From positions 806,001 to 870,000 of the forward strand of contig NZ_JABJQY010000002.1 of NCBI RefSeq assembly GCF_013155375.1: a DNA stretch of 64,000 bases, written 5' to 3'. The notes beneath the pieces are model-generated. The model saw nothing but the letters and a program-made list of their open reading frames with translations. It did not search any database and was not told the origin of the DNA. Origin of the DNA: Nocardioides sp. zg-1308. Its GTDB lineage: Bacteria > Actinomycetota > Actinomycetes > Propionibacteriales > Nocardioidaceae. Made by a program: the position numbers and the translations under genes. Shown here piece by piece: positions 34,424-43,511 of this stretch; within the stretch, counting starts at the first letter, position 1; each line of letters starts with the position of its first letter.

Positions 34424-35245
34424 ATGACCGATCAGGAGCGCCTGGCCTCGCTCGTCGCCGTGTGGTGGGAGGCTGTCGACTCCTTCACCCGGCTGCTCGA
34501 GCACGTCGGCCAGGACCAGTGGGCCACGCCGACCGACCTGCCCGGCTGGGACGTGCACGCCGTCGCGGCGCACACCGCCCACCTCGAGGCGCTCCTCGCG
34601 GGGCGCGACCACGACGAGGTCGAGATCGGCGAGGCGCCGCACGCGCACGGCTCCATGGGCCGCTTCACCGAGCAGGGGGTGGCCGCGCGCCGCTCCCACG
34701 ACCCGGACGCGTTGATCACCGAGATCCGCGAGTCGACGACCGCCCGCCACACGCAGCTCCTCGCGGACCCGCCGACCGACGCCTCGGCGCCGGCGCCCGG
34801 TGCCTTCGGCGCGATCGGCTGGACCACGGGCCTGCTGCTGCGCAACCGCCCGCTCGACGTGTGGATGCACGAGCAGGACGTCCGCCGCGCCCTGGACCTG
34901 CCCGGCAACCTCGACTCGGCGCCGGCGCGGCACGCGACCGACTACCTCATGGAGAGCCTCCCCTACGTCGTCGCCAAGCGCGCCGGGGCGCCGGCGGGCA
35001 GCGTCGTACGGCTCCTGGTCGTCGGGCACGACCCGGTGACCGTGGTGGTGGGTGACGACGGCCGGGGGCGTGCGGCCGGCGCGGACGAGGCGCACGCGGC
35101 GCCGACCGCGACGCTGGCGATGGACCGGGAGACCTTCGTCGTCCTGGCCGGCGGTCGCCGGCCGGCCGCGCCCGGCCGTGTGGAGGTCACGGGGGACCGC
35201 GCGCTCGGCGAGCGGGTGCTCGCCTCGATGCGGGTGACGCCGTGA
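34424..35245 (+). CDS. Maleylpyruvate isomerase-family (DinB-like) mycothiol-dependent enzyme
   Basis: 273 residues, ATG at 34424. DinB-like four-helix bundle with metal ligands expected in GWDVHAVAAHTAHLEALL and the later DVWMHEQDVRRAL (His-Glu..Asp), followed by a C-terminal SCP2-like lid. The family uses mycothiol, the actinobacterial thiol, for isomerisation or conjugation; the substrate here is unknown. Coupled to the following SDR gene (GTGA). Confidence 0.82.
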   Translation: MTDQERLASLVAVWWEAVDSFTRLLEHVGQDQWATPTDLPGWDVHAVAAHTAHLEALLAGRDHDEVEIGEAPHAHGSMGRFTEQGVAARRSHDPDALITEIRESTTARHTQLLADPPTDASAPAPGAFGAIGWTTGLLLRNRPLDVWMHEQDVRRALDLPGNLDSAPARHATDYLMESLPYVVAKRAGAPAGSVVRLLVVGHDPVTVVVGDDGRGRAAGADEAHAAPTATLAMDRETFVVLAGGRRPAAPGRVEVTGDRALGERVLASMRVTP

Positions 35246-36177
35246 GCGCGGGCTGGACCCCGGCCGACGTGGGCGACCAGACCGGTCGCAGCGCCCTGGT
35301 CACCGGGCCGACGCTGGGCGGGCTGGGCTTCCACACCGCGCTCGAGCTGGCGCGCCACGGTGCCCGCGTGACGCTCGCGGGACGTACGCCGGCCAAGCTC
35401 GACGCCGCGGCCGAGGCGATCACCGCCGAGGTGCCGGGCGCCGCCCTCGACACCCTCCTGGTCGACCTGTCCGACCTCGAGTCGGTCCGTGCCGCCGGTC
35501 GCGACGCCGCCCGGCTGGGACCGATCCACATCCTCGTCAACAATGCCGGCATCATGGCCAGCCCCTACCGCCGCACCCCGGACGGGCTGGAGTCGCAGAT
35601 GGCGACCAACCACTTCGGCCCCTTCCTCCTCACCGGCCTGCTCCTCGACCAGCTCACCGCCTCCGGCGACGGCCGCGTCGTCACCCTCTCCTCGCAGATG
35701 CACCGCCTCGCCCGGTCGGCTCCCCTGGCTGACCCCCACGCGCGCCGGCGCCACAGCCGGTGGCGCGTCTACGCCCAGACCAAGCTCGCCAACCTGCTCT
35801 TCACCTTCGAGCTCGACCGGCGCCTGCGTCGGGCTGCGCTGCCGGTCACCGCACTGGCCGCGCATCCCGGTCTCGCCGGCACCCACCTCGCCGTCAACGG
35901 CCAGCTCGGCACGACGCAGGGGCGACGCGCCGCCATCCTCGACGCCGCGGTCAAGGCGGTCTCGCAGTCGGCCGAGGCCGGCGCGTGGCCGACCCTCATG
36001 GCCGCCACGGCCGACCTGCCGGGAGGGACCTACGTCGGCCCCGGCGGTCCCGGGCAGGCCAGCGGCCCGCCGCAGGTCGTCGACACCACGGCGCTGGCGC
36101 GCGACGAGATGGCCCAGCGCCGGCTGTGGGAGACGAGCGAGGAGACCGTCGGCCTGGCCTGGCCGGCGCGCGGCTAG
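35242..36177 (+). CDS. Short-chain dehydrogenase/reductase, WWOX/retinol-type
   Basis: 311 residues, start GTG at 35242. Nucleotide site reads SALVTGPTLGGLGFHTALE, with Pro-Thr-Leu in place of the usual Ala-x-x and extended glycine spacing. NAD(P) adenine-binding VDLSD and structural NNAGIMA follow; the catalytic Ser is in VTLSSQMH and Tyr/Lys in VYAQTKLAN. Substrate unknown. Its stop overlaps the convergent beta-propeller gene by four bases. Confidence 0.9.
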   Translation: MSAGWTPADVGDQTGRSALVTGPTLGGLGFHTALELARHGARVTLAGRTPAKLDAAAEAITAEVPGAALDTLLVDLSDLESVRAAGRDAARLGPIHILVNNAGIMASPYRRTPDGLESQMATNHFGPFLLTGLLLDQLTASGDGRVVTLSSQMHRLARSAPLADPHARRRHSRWRVYAQTKLANLLFTFELDRRLRRAALPVTALAAHPGLAGTHLAVNGQLGTTQGRRAAILDAAVKAVSQSAEAGAWPTLMAATADLPGGTYVGPGGPGQASGPPQVVDTTALARDEMAQRRLWETSEETVGLAWPARG

Positions 36178-37691
36178 CGGCGGTCGCGCACGCGGACCAG
36201 GCCGGCCATGGTGCCGAGCCAGGCCGACCCCTCGGGTCCGACCAGGACCTCGGAGCCGTTGCTGCCGGCGAGCAGCCCGGTGCCGGTGCGCACGCTCCAC
36301 ATGCTGCGGCCCGACTCGGCGTCGACGGCGGTGAGGTACCACGCGCTCACCCCGGCGAGGGAGGGCCGCTTGGTCCAGGCGTAGAGCAGCCCGGTGGGCC
36401 AGCTGGCCGTCGCGCCCGAGCTCGGCGAGACGGCGTCGCTCGTCCACCGCAGCGCGCAGCCGTCGGCCGCCAGGTCGACGCGGGCGAGGCCGGGGCTGCC
36501 GGTGAACCCGAGCAGGGTGCTGCGGGGCGAGGACCAGCCGTGGTTGTTGGCGACGACGACGCCGCTCGCCAGCGGGGCCAGCGTGCTGTCGGTGGCGCCG
36601 TCCCCCTCCTCGAAGACCGGCTGGCGGCACAGCGTCCGGCCGTCGTCGCGAGCGAGGAACAGCACGCCGAGCCGGTCATCGGAGGTGTCGGTGATCGCGA
36701 CCGCGCCGCCCGGTCCGGCGGCGCCGACCGGGACCGGCGCGGAGCCGCTCGAGCCGTCGTACGCCGTGCGCCACACGGGCTGCGGCGTGCCGTCCGGGCC
36801 GGCGGCCAACCGGTGCAGCGCGGCGTCGGTGACGACGTAGACGCCGCCCGCCTCGTCGACGGCGATGTCGCGGCGCACCTCCTCGCCGAGGTCGGTCACA
36901 GCGACCTGTCCGGTGTCGGCGGCGATGGTGCCGACGAGACCACGCCGGGAGACCCACCACAGCCGGCCCGACCAGTCCGGGGCCAGCGCGACCAGGCAGT
37001 CGCGGTCGGGCACGTAGGGCCGGAGGTCCCAGGTGGTGGGCTCCCCGAGCCCCGGCTCGCCCTCCTCCGTCCGGGTCGGGACCGCCAGCACCCGGCGGTC
37101 GGCGGTCGCGACGACGGCCCGGTCGGCGGCGTCGAGGTAGAAGGCGTCCTCCCCGCACGCCGACCCGTCGCTCCGCGCGGGCAGCTCGCGCGTCCCGGTC
37201 GGCCGCAGCGTCTCGGGGTCCACCAGCCGCAGGTTGCTGCCCGACCGGGTCGAGCACAGCGCCACGAGGGCGTCGGTGGAGGCGACCTCGAGGCGCCCGC
37301 AGCGCTCGAGCCCCAGCCACGCGGTCTCGACCTCCGGCTGGAGGCCGAGCGGCCCGGGGCGCTGGAGCGGGCTGCCGGCGGCGCGGTGCGGGTGGGACGG
37401 GGTCTCGGCGACGACCGGGCGCGGCATGGCCGGACGACCGACGTACGACGGTCCCGCCCAGGCGCCCGGTGCCGGCGGGACGGGCAGCCGGCCGTCGGGC
37501 ACGGCGACGACGACGCCCACGAGGACGACCACCGCACCCGTCACCCAGGCGGTGGTCCGGCGGTCGAGGAAGGTCCGGTCCTGCACCCACCAGCGGACCC
37601 GCGGCACGCAGAGCGCCGCGGCCGCGGCGACCAGCACGACCGGCCCCCAGGCCATCCAGAGCAGGAGCAGCACACCGACCAGCCAGACCAC
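36174..37691 (-). CDS. Membrane-anchored PQQ-like beta-propeller protein
   Basis: 505 residues. Two membrane helices at the N-terminus (WLVGVLLLLWMAWGPVVLVA and TAWVTGAVVVLVGVVVAV), then an exported region of repeated blades (LRLVDPETLRPTGTREL, RDIAVDEAGGVYVVTDAALH, WYLTAVDAESGRSMWSV) as in PQQ-repeat propellers. Paired Cys residues (ERCG, ALCST, SACGED, RDCL, TLCRQ, DGCAL) suggest disulfides outside the cell. No active-site motif; probably a binding or scaffold protein. Confidence 0.78.
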   Translation of the reverse strand: MVWLVGVLLLLWMAWGPVVLVAAAAALCVPRVRWWVQDRTFLDRRTTAWVTGAVVVLVGVVVAVPDGRLPVPPAPGAWAGPSYVGRPAMPRPVVAETPSHPHRAAGSPLQRPGPLGLQPEVETAWLGLERCGRLEVASTDALVALCSTRSGSNLRLVDPETLRPTGTRELPARSDGSACGEDAFYLDAADRAVVATADRRVLAVPTRTEEGEPGLGEPTTWDLRPYVPDRDCLVALAPDWSGRLWWVSRRGLVGTIAADTGQVAVTDLGEEVRRDIAVDEAGGVYVVTDAALHRLAAGPDGTPQPVWRTAYDGSSGSAPVPVGAAGPGGAVAITDTSDDRLGVLFLARDDGRTLCRQPVFEEGDGATDSTLAPLASGVVVANNHGWSSPRSTLLGFTGSPGLARVDLAADGCALRWTSDAVSPSSGATASWPTGLLYAWTKRPSLAGVSAWYLTAVDAESGRSMWSVRTGTGLLAGSNGSEVLVGPEGSAWLGTMAGLVRVRDRR

Positions 37692-37745
37692 CGGGCGACT
37701 CTAGGTGAGCGCGCGGCCCGGCCCGGGGAGGCGCCCCGGCGGCTC

Positions 37746-38009
37746 TCAGTCGCTGGCGGCGCGAGGCCTCGGGGCCGTGATGGTGACGTCGGCGAACGTC
37801 CCGTGCCCCTCGCCGTGGCGCAGGAAGATGCGCGCCCGACGCGGTGCCGGGACGCGGTGCGTCGGGGCGTCGTGGAGCGGGATCACCTGCGCGTCGGTGC
37901 CCGAGCGGGGTTCCCGCGCGACCAGCGACCCGGTGAACTGCTCGAGGTACCTGATCCGTCCGGCGAGGTCCCCCAGGTCCCCGACCCGGTCGTCGTCCTT
38001 GTCCTTCAT
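37746..38009 (-). CDS. Small hypothetical protein
   Basis: 87 residues, ATG at 38009 after GAGGAGGAG, a strong ribosome site. Acidic N-terminus (KDKDDDRVGDLGDLAGRIRYL) then a part rich in Arg/Pro with HRVPAPRRARIFLRHGEGHG. No known domain. Its own promoter or readthrough from the region to the right is possible. Confidence 0.65.
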   Translation of the reverse strand: MKDKDDDRVGDLGDLAGRIRYLEQFTGSLVAREPRSGTDAQVIPLHDAPTHRVPAPRRARIFLRHGEGHGTFADVTITAPRPRAASD

Positions 38010-38520
38010 GGCGGACTCCTCCTCGGCACCCGGCGATCCCCCACGGACCGCCTGACGACGAGGCTAGGAGCACGCGCCGCGGGTTTCCTTTACTCGTGAG
38101 ACCCTGCGGGAAGTCTTCGAGAGACGGTCCAGACCGGGCCGCCGCTCGAAGCTCCCTGCGTCAGGCGCCCCGTCAGGCGCCCGCCTGGCGGGCCCCTGTG
38201 CCCGAGTCGGCGGACGGCCGCGGACGCGGCAGCGACGGCTGGAGGCCGCCGGGCCGCACGTCGGCGCGCACGTCGTACGCGCCCTGCTCCACCGAACCGA
38301 TGCGGATCATCGTCCGGCCCCTGTCACCCTGGTCGTGCTGGTGGTCGTGCTGGTGGTCATGCTCGTGCTCATCTCTCCCCCATGTGCTCCCTGTCACGAT
38401 CAAGGATGCTCCCGTACCCGTCCTGATACATCCGTACATCTACGGAGGTCCAGACCAGCGGTTCCACGGCGTCACGGGTGTGGCACGACGAGATCAGTGG
38501 TTCAGGAGAGCGGTCTGCAC
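38010..38520. other. 511-base stretch without a confident gene
   Basis: Lies between the small gene at 37746 and the end of the LIV-type operon. A minus-strand frame (38173-38439) encodes a His/Asp/Gln-rich run (HEHDHQHDHQHDQ) from 12-base repeats at about 38328-38375, then MIRIGSVEQGAYDVRADVR; it has no good ribosome site and the plus strand of the same repeat is also open, so it is not called as a gene. No terminator or RNA gene was recognised. Confidence 0.5.
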
Positions 38521-39300
38521 TCAGCTCGGCGGGACGACCGGCTCCTCGGCCTTCACCTCGGACACCGAGCCGCCGAAGTACATCTGGGCCAGCTCGGGGT
38601 CGTTCAGCACGGCGGCGGCGGGACGCTGGGTGATCACCCGGCCGCTCTCCATCACGATGCCGTCGGTGGCCATCCGCATGCCGAACCGGACGTTCTGCTC
38701 GACGAGCAGGATCGTCTTGCCGCTGTCGGACAGCAGCATCACCGAGTCGTAGAGGACCTGCAACGACTTGGGGTCGAGTCCGAGCGACGGCTCGTCGAGG
38801 AGCAGCAGGACGGGGTCGAGCATGAGCGACCGGGCGAACTCCACCATCCGCCGCTGGCCGCCCGACAGGTTGCCGGCGTTGTCGGCGGACCGGTCGGCCA
38901 CGATCGGGAACATGGAGGCGACCATGTCGTAGCGCTGCCGGACGAGCGCCTTGTCGCGGCGGATGATGTAGGCACCGAGAAGCACGTTCTCGCGCACCGA
39001 CATCGACGGGAAGAGGGCGTTGGACTGCGGCACCTGGGAGACGCCGAGCTCGAGGATCTGGGCCGCGGAACGTGCGTGGATGGGCTCGCCGTCGAGGTGG
39101 ACCTCCCCGAGCCGCGGGGTGAGCAGACCGCTGACGGTCTTGAGGACCGTCGACTTGCCGGCGCCGTTGGGCCCGACGATGCACGCCACCGAGCCCTTGG
39201 CGACCGAGATGTCGACGCCCTGCAGCACATCGCCGCCTCCGTAGCCGGCGACGATGCCCTGCATGCGGAGCATCGGGTGTGCCGTGCCGGTGCCGGTCAT
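38521..39300 (-). CDS. livF: LIV-type ABC transporter ATP-binding protein
   Basis: 259 residues. Walker [14 protein letters not shown], signature [11 protein letters not shown], Walker [13 protein letters not shown] and switch His region [11 protein letters not shown] (the Gln-Asn form typical of LivF). ATG at 39300 overlaps the upstream gene stop. Last gene of a transporter operon with fused permease-ATPase, second permease and binding protein. Substrate need not be branched-chain amino acids; the context suggests an aromatic or heterocyclic acid. Confidence 0.92.
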   Translation of the reverse strand: MTGTGTAHPMLRMQGIVAGYGGGDVLQGVDISVAKGSVACIVGPNGAGKSTVLKTVSGLLTPRLGEVHLDGEPIHARSAAQILELGVSQVPQSNALFPSMSVRENVLLGAYIIRRDKALVRQRYDMVASMFPIVADRSADNAGNLSGGQRRMVEFARSLMLDPVLLLLDEPSLGLDPKSLQVLYDSVMLLSDSGKTILLVEQNVRFGMRMATDGIVMESGRVITQRPAAAVLNDPELAQMYFGGSVSEVKAEEPVVPPS

Positions 39301-41138
39301 CGCCGGGCCTCCTCGATGTGGAAGTCCTCGCCGAGGTAGGCATCGATCACGGCGGGGTCGTTCTTGATCTGGTCGGCGGTGCCCGAGGCCATGGTCCGGC
39401 CGCGGCCCAGGACGTGCACCGGGTCGCACAGACCGAGCACGAAGGGCATGTTGTGCTCCACGATGAGGAACGTCTTGCCGTAGGAGTTGAGCTCGCGGAT
39501 CATCTCGCCCATCCGGTCGATGAGGACCGGGTTGATGCCGCCGGCGGGCTCGTCGAGCAGGATCAGCTTGGGGTCGAGCATGAGGACCTGCGCGAGCTCG
39601 ACGAGCTTCTGCTGGCCGTAGGACAGGGCCTGTGCCCGCTGGTCGCGGAAGTCGCGCATCCCCACGAACTCCAGCAGCTCCTCCGCCGCGCGGGCCTCGC
39701 TGCCGCTGACGGCGATCCTGCCGAGGCCGCGGAACGAGAACTCGGCCTGCGCGGCGACGACGTTCTCCAGGACCGTCATCTCGCGGAACAGCCGGGTGAT
39801 CTGGAACGTGCGGCCCAGGCCGCGGTGGGCCCGCTGCCACGAGCGCATCCCGTCGATCCGCTCGCCGTCGAGCACGATCTGGCCGCCGTCGGCGCGGATG
39901 GTGTCGTCGATGAGGTTGAACAGCGTGGTCTTGCCCGAGCCGTTGGGCCCGATGAGGCCCGTGATGGAGCCCTCGGGCACGACGAGGCTCGCGCCGTCGA
40001 CGGCCTTCACCCCGCCGAAGTGCTTGACCAGCCCGGTGACCTCGAGGAGGGGCCGGTCGGGGATCTCGCTGCGGTCGACGACCTGGACCCGGTCGGTGAG
40101 CGAGGCGAGGCTGCCGCCGGTGCCGATCCGGGCGCCGACCAGTCCGGCCTTGTTGCGGGTCCGCCGCCAGCTCAGCGCCGACTCGATCGCCGGGAGGATG
40201 CCGCGCGGCAGGAAGATCACGACCAGCACCAGCAGTCCGCCGAAGAGGAACAGGCGCGCGTTGCCGCCACCGAAGCTGTTGTTGGCGATCTCGTTGAGCG
40301 GCTCGATGAGGAACGCACCGAGGACCGGGCCCCAGAGGGTGGCCTTCCCGCCGATGAGCATCGAGAGCACCAGCTGCACGCTGATGAGGATGCTGAACAT
40401 GCCGCGGGGGTCGATGAAGGTCAGGTAGTAGCCGTAGATCGCGCCCGCCATGCCGACGAACACGGCGCTCGCCATGAAGGCGATGATCTTCTCGACGGGC
40501 AGGTTGATGCCGATGGTGGCGGCCTTGGTCTCGTCCTCGCGGATCGCGATGAGGCCCATGCCGAGCTTGGTGCGGCGGATCCACCACGTCATGAGGAGCT
40601 GGAGGCCGAGCACGGCCGCGAGGGCGTAGTAGAACGGCAGGTTGATGATGTCGCGGTCCCAGTCGGGCAGCGGCATGGTGAGGCCGGCGGTGCCGTTGGT
40701 GACCGAGACCCAGTTGACCGCGAACACCTGCACCAGGAAGAGGAACGCGACGGTGATGATCACGAACGCCGGTCCCGACGAGCGCAGGGAGACCAGGCCG
40801 AGCACCAGCGCGATCAGCGCCGCCACCACGCCGGCCACCGGGACCCAGAGCCAGACCGAGGTGTCGGGGTTGCGGGCGGCGAGCACCCCGATCGTGTAGC
40901 CACCGAGGCCGAGGAACGCCCCCTGGCCCAGGGAGATGTAGCCGGCGAAGCCGGAGATGATGTTGAGCCCGCTGGCGCCGATGGCGAAGACCAGCGAGAG
41001 GATGATCATGTTCTGGTAGTAGAGGTCCTCGGTCACGAGCGGGTAGACGAGGAGCGCGATCGCGGCGAGGAGCGCCACGGCGCGTCCCCACCACAGGGTC
41101 TGGGCCCACACCGGGGCGGGGGCAGGACTGCTGCTCAT
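39297..41138 (-). CDS. Fused LIV-type permease (LivM) and ATPase (LivG)
   Basis: 613 residues, ATG at 41138. Residues ~1-330 are a LivM permease ([60 protein letters not shown]). A ~40-residue linker leads to a LivG ATPase: [13 protein letters not shown], Walker [15 protein letters not shown], signature [11 protein letters not shown], Walker [14 protein letters not shown] and switch VEHNMPFV. The two are separate genes in most systems; here they are joined without a stop. Overlaps both neighbours by four bases. Confidence 0.92.
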   Translation of the reverse strand: MSSSPAPAPVWAQTLWWGRAVALLAAIALLVYPLVTEDLYYQNMIILSLVFAIGASGLNIISGFAGYISLGQGAFLGLGGYTIGVLAARNPDTSVWLWVPVAGVVAALIALVLGLVSLRSSGPAFVIITVAFLFLVQVFAVNWVSVTNGTAGLTMPLPDWDRDIINLPFYYALAAVLGLQLLMTWWIRRTKLGMGLIAIREDETKAATIGINLPVEKIIAFMASAVFVGMAGAIYGYYLTFIDPRGMFSILISVQLVLSMLIGGKATLWGPVLGAFLIEPLNEIANNSFGGGNARLFLFGGLLVLVVIFLPRGILPAIESALSWRRTRNKAGLVGARIGTGGSLASLTDRVQVVDRSEIPDRPLLEVTGLVKHFGGVKAVDGASLVVPEGSITGLIGPNGSGKTTLFNLIDDTIRADGGQIVLDGERIDGMRSWQRAHRGLGRTFQITRLFREMTVLENVVAAQAEFSFRGLGRIAVSGSEARAAEELLEFVGMRDFRDQRAQALSYGQQKLVELAQVLMLDPKLILLDEPAGGINPVLIDRMGEMIRELNSYGKTFLIVEHNMPFVLGLCDPVHVLGRGRTMASGTADQIKNDPAVIDAYLGEDFHIEEARR

Positions 41139-42019
41139 GCGGCGACGGCGTCCTCTCTCAGTCGGGTCCCGAGCAGGCCCTGCGGGCGGATGAGCAGGAC
41201 GGCGAAGACGATGGCGTAGGGCACGGCGGTGGCCCAGGACGGCGAGACGTAGGTCGAGGTGAAGACCTCGGCGAGGCCGAAGAGGATCGCCCCGAGCACG
41301 GCGCCGTTGAGGCTGCCGAGCCCTCCGAGGACGACGATGGCCAGCAGGCGGGCGATCCACTGGTAGTGCGAGCCCGGGACGAACGGGTAGAGCACGCCGG
41401 TGATGGCCCCGCCCGCGCCCGCGGCGGCGATGCCGATGGCGAAGACGAGGGCCGCGACCGACGCCGTGCGGATGCCGACGAGCTGGGCCGAGGACGGGTT
41501 GCTCGCCGCCGCCCGGATCGCGCGGCCCAGCCAGGTGCGGGTGAGCACGATCCAGAGCACGACCAGCACGGCGACGGCGATGAGGCCGCCGAAGACCTGC
41601 GCCTTGGGCAGGAAGATCCCGCCGATGGTGAACGACTCGTCGGCGTACGACGGCCGGATGGCGGTCGAGTTGTTCCCCCAGATCTCGCCCATCGCCCCCT
41701 CCAGCACCAGCGCCAGCCCGAAGGTCAGCAGCACGGTGGAGGCCATGGGCGCCGACCGGATCGGCGAGACGACGACCTTGTAGGTCGCCCAGCCGATCGC
41801 GAACACCAGCGGGGTGGTGATCACGATGGCCAGGAGCGGGTCGATGCCCACCACGTCCCACAGCGTGTAGGTGATGAAGGAGGCGAGGACCAGGAACGCC
41901 CCGTGGGCGATGTTGATCACCTTCATCACCCCGAAGATCAGGGTCAGCCCGCTGGCCGCCAGGGCGTAGACGCCGCCCAGCAGCAGCCCGAGGACCAGGC
42001 TCTGGAGGAAGACGGTCAT
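41135..42019 (-). CDS. livH: LIV-type ABC transporter permease
   Basis: 294 residues, eight or so membrane helices. LivH motifs: [33 protein letters not shown] and the coupling segment [15 protein letters not shown], then [20 protein letters not shown]. Pairs with the LivM half of the next gene. ATG at 42019 shares its A with the binding-protein stop (TGATG). Confidence 0.94.
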   Translation of the reverse strand: MTVFLQSLVLGLLLGGVYALAASGLTLIFGVMKVINIAHGAFLVLASFITYTLWDVVGIDPLLAIVITTPLVFAIGWATYKVVVSPIRSAPMASTVLLTFGLALVLEGAMGEIWGNNSTAIRPSYADESFTIGGIFLPKAQVFGGLIAVAVLVVLWIVLTRTWLGRAIRAAASNPSSAQLVGIRTASVAALVFAIGIAAAGAGGAITGVLYPFVPGSHYQWIARLLAIVVLGGLGSLNGAVLGAILFGLAEVFTSTYVSPSWATAVPYAIVFAVLLIRPQGLLGTRLREDAVAA

Positions 42020-43260
42020 CAGCCGGCGCCGCCCGGCGTCCAGTTCCGGGTGATCTCCGCGGTCGCGGCGTCCTCGGGGAGCACGATCTGCGGGGCGCCG
42101 TCCTGCCACTGGCCGATGAGGAAGTCGCCCTGCGGTGCGCCGGTCTCGTCCCACGACAGCGGGCCGAGGATCGTCTCCACCTCGTTCTCGTGCAGCCAGT
42201 CGGCGAGCGCCTGCTGGTCGTCGATGCTGCCGACCGCCTCGACGGCTGCCTGGAGCACCTCGGCGGCGGCGTAGGCGTCGGCGGCGTCCTCGGGGACCTC
42301 GCCTCCGCCGTACATCTCCTCGTACTTCGCGACGAACTCGGCGTTGCCGGGGGTGTCCGCGTCGGGCGAGTGGCTCACGGCGTAGAAGACGCCCTCGGTG
42401 TTGTCCTCCCCGATGCCCTCGGTGAACTGGCTGCCGAAGGACGGCGCGTTGGTCTGGAAGAACATGTCGGGCGTGAAGTCGGCCTTGAGCATGGCGCGCG
42501 TCATGCCGATGCCGTCCTCGAACTGGGCGCCGTGGACGACCAGGTCCGGGTCGGCGTTCTTCATGGCGCTGACGATCGTGTCGAAGTTCTTGGTGTCGAT
42601 CGCGTAGGTCTCCTCGTAGACCGTCTCGACCCCCGCCTCCTCGAGCATGGCCTGGATGCCGGCCACGTTGGGGGCGGCGAAGGGGTCGTCGAGGGTCGGG
42701 TAGGCGGCGGTCTCGGGGATCTCGCCCTCGGGGAGCTGCGCGACCCACTCGGCGAACACCTTGCCCTGCTTGTCAGCCGTGGACTGCTGGGCGAAGAAGA
42801 GGTACTCGAAGCCGCGGTTGAACATGTCGGGCGAGCCGCCGGCCGGCTCGACGTAGAGCATCTGGTTGCGCTCGGCCACTGCGGAGGCGGGGAGGTTGAG
42901 CAGCGAGGAGAAGGTCCCGAGGAGGAGGTCCACGCGGTCCTGGCTGATGAGCGCGTTGTAGTCGGTGACGATCGTGTTCTGGTTGGACGCGTCGTCCTTG
43001 ATGACGAGCTCGACCTGGCGTCCGAGCAGGCCGCCGTCGGCGTTGACCATCTCCTGCCAGACCTTGTAGCCCTGCTCGGCGGCCTGGCCCGGCTGGGAGA
43101 ACTCGCCGGTCAGCGGCAGGGAGGTGCCGATGACGATCGGGTCGTCGCTGCCGCCACCTCCGCCGTCGTCGCCGCCGCAGGCGGCCAGGCTGGTGACCAG
43201 GACACCGGTCACCGCCGCGGCCATGAGGCTCCGACGTCCGCCTCGGGAAGTGTGGACCAT
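42019..43260 (-). CDS. LIV-type substrate-binding lipoprotein
   Basis: 413 residues, ATG at 43260 after AGGAGGAAAC; the longer frame upstream crosses an operator and is not used. Signal peptide begins with twin Arg (GGRRSLMAAAV), then lipobox LAAC. The mature fold is type I periplasmic binding (IVIGTSLPLTGEFSQPGQ, GGLLGRQVELVIKDDAS, DLLLGTFSSLLNLPASAVAE). It captures the solute for the transporter. The ligand-binding loop (YVEPAGGSPDMFNRG) lacks the usual branched-chain amino acid signature, so the ligand is probably different. First gene of the operon. Confidence 0.92.
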   Translation of the reverse strand: MVHTSRGGRRSLMAAAVTGVLVTSLAACGGDDGGGGGSDDPIVIGTSLPLTGEFSQPGQAAEQGYKVWQEMVNADGGLLGRQVELVIKDDASNQNTIVTDYNALISQDRVDLLLGTFSSLLNLPASAVAERNQMLYVEPAGGSPDMFNRGFEYLFFAQQSTADKQGKVFAEWVAQLPEGEIPETAAYPTLDDPFAAPNVAGIQAMLEEAGVETVYEETYAIDTKNFDTIVSAMKNADPDLVVHGAQFEDGIGMTRAMLKADFTPDMFFQTNAPSFGSQFTEGIGEDNTEGVFYAVSHSPDADTPGNAEFVAKYEEMYGGGEVPEDAADAYAAAEVLQAAVEAVGSIDDQQALADWLHENEVETILGPLSWDETGAPQGDFLIGQWQDGAPQIVLPEDAATAEITRNWTPGGAG

Positions 43261-43278
43261 GTTTCCTCCTCGGTCGAT

Positions 43279-43294
43279 CCGCAATCGATTGCGG
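43279..43294. promoter_or_regulatory. Perfect 16-base LacI-type operator before the transporter operon
   Basis: CCGCAATCGATTGCGG is a perfect palindrome with central CG, the form bound by LacI/PurR-type repressors. It lies 19-34 bases before the binding-protein ATG, so it would overlap the promoter or start of transcription. No LacI-family gene is in the window. Confidence 0.65.
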
Positions 43295-43461
43295 CATCGC
43301 CAGTGTTGTGAACTACGCCACACGTGTCAAGGGATCCCCCGTCAAAAGTCCCGCAAGGCGGGCCGAGCGGCGGCAACGACCGTGCCGCTGCGTCTTTCGG
43401 TACGCCGCCCCGCACCCGCGTCGTGGGGCCCGACGGCTCGGCAAGCGGCACCGCCACCCTT

Positions 43462-43473
43462 GCAATCGGTTGT
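43462..43473. promoter_or_regulatory. Second LacI-type operator before the FAD oxidoreductase
   Basis: GCAATCGGTTGT keeps 10 of 12 bases of GCAATCGATTGC and lies 39-50 bases before the plus-strand FAD gene. With the perfect site 181 bases away it would put the divergent transporter and oxidoreductase under one repressor, possibly by looping. Confidence 0.5.
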
Positions 43474-43511
43474 GGCCCCTGTCAGCCTGAGCCGACCGAG
43501 AGGAGAGCGAC

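Noticed and set aside
38173..38439. 88-codon minus-strand frame with His/Asp/Gln repeats (possible metal-binding peptide)
   Set aside because: No ribosome site, several competing starts, and the same 12-base repeats are open on the other strand as a Val/Leu run. Left as a note in the gap entry.
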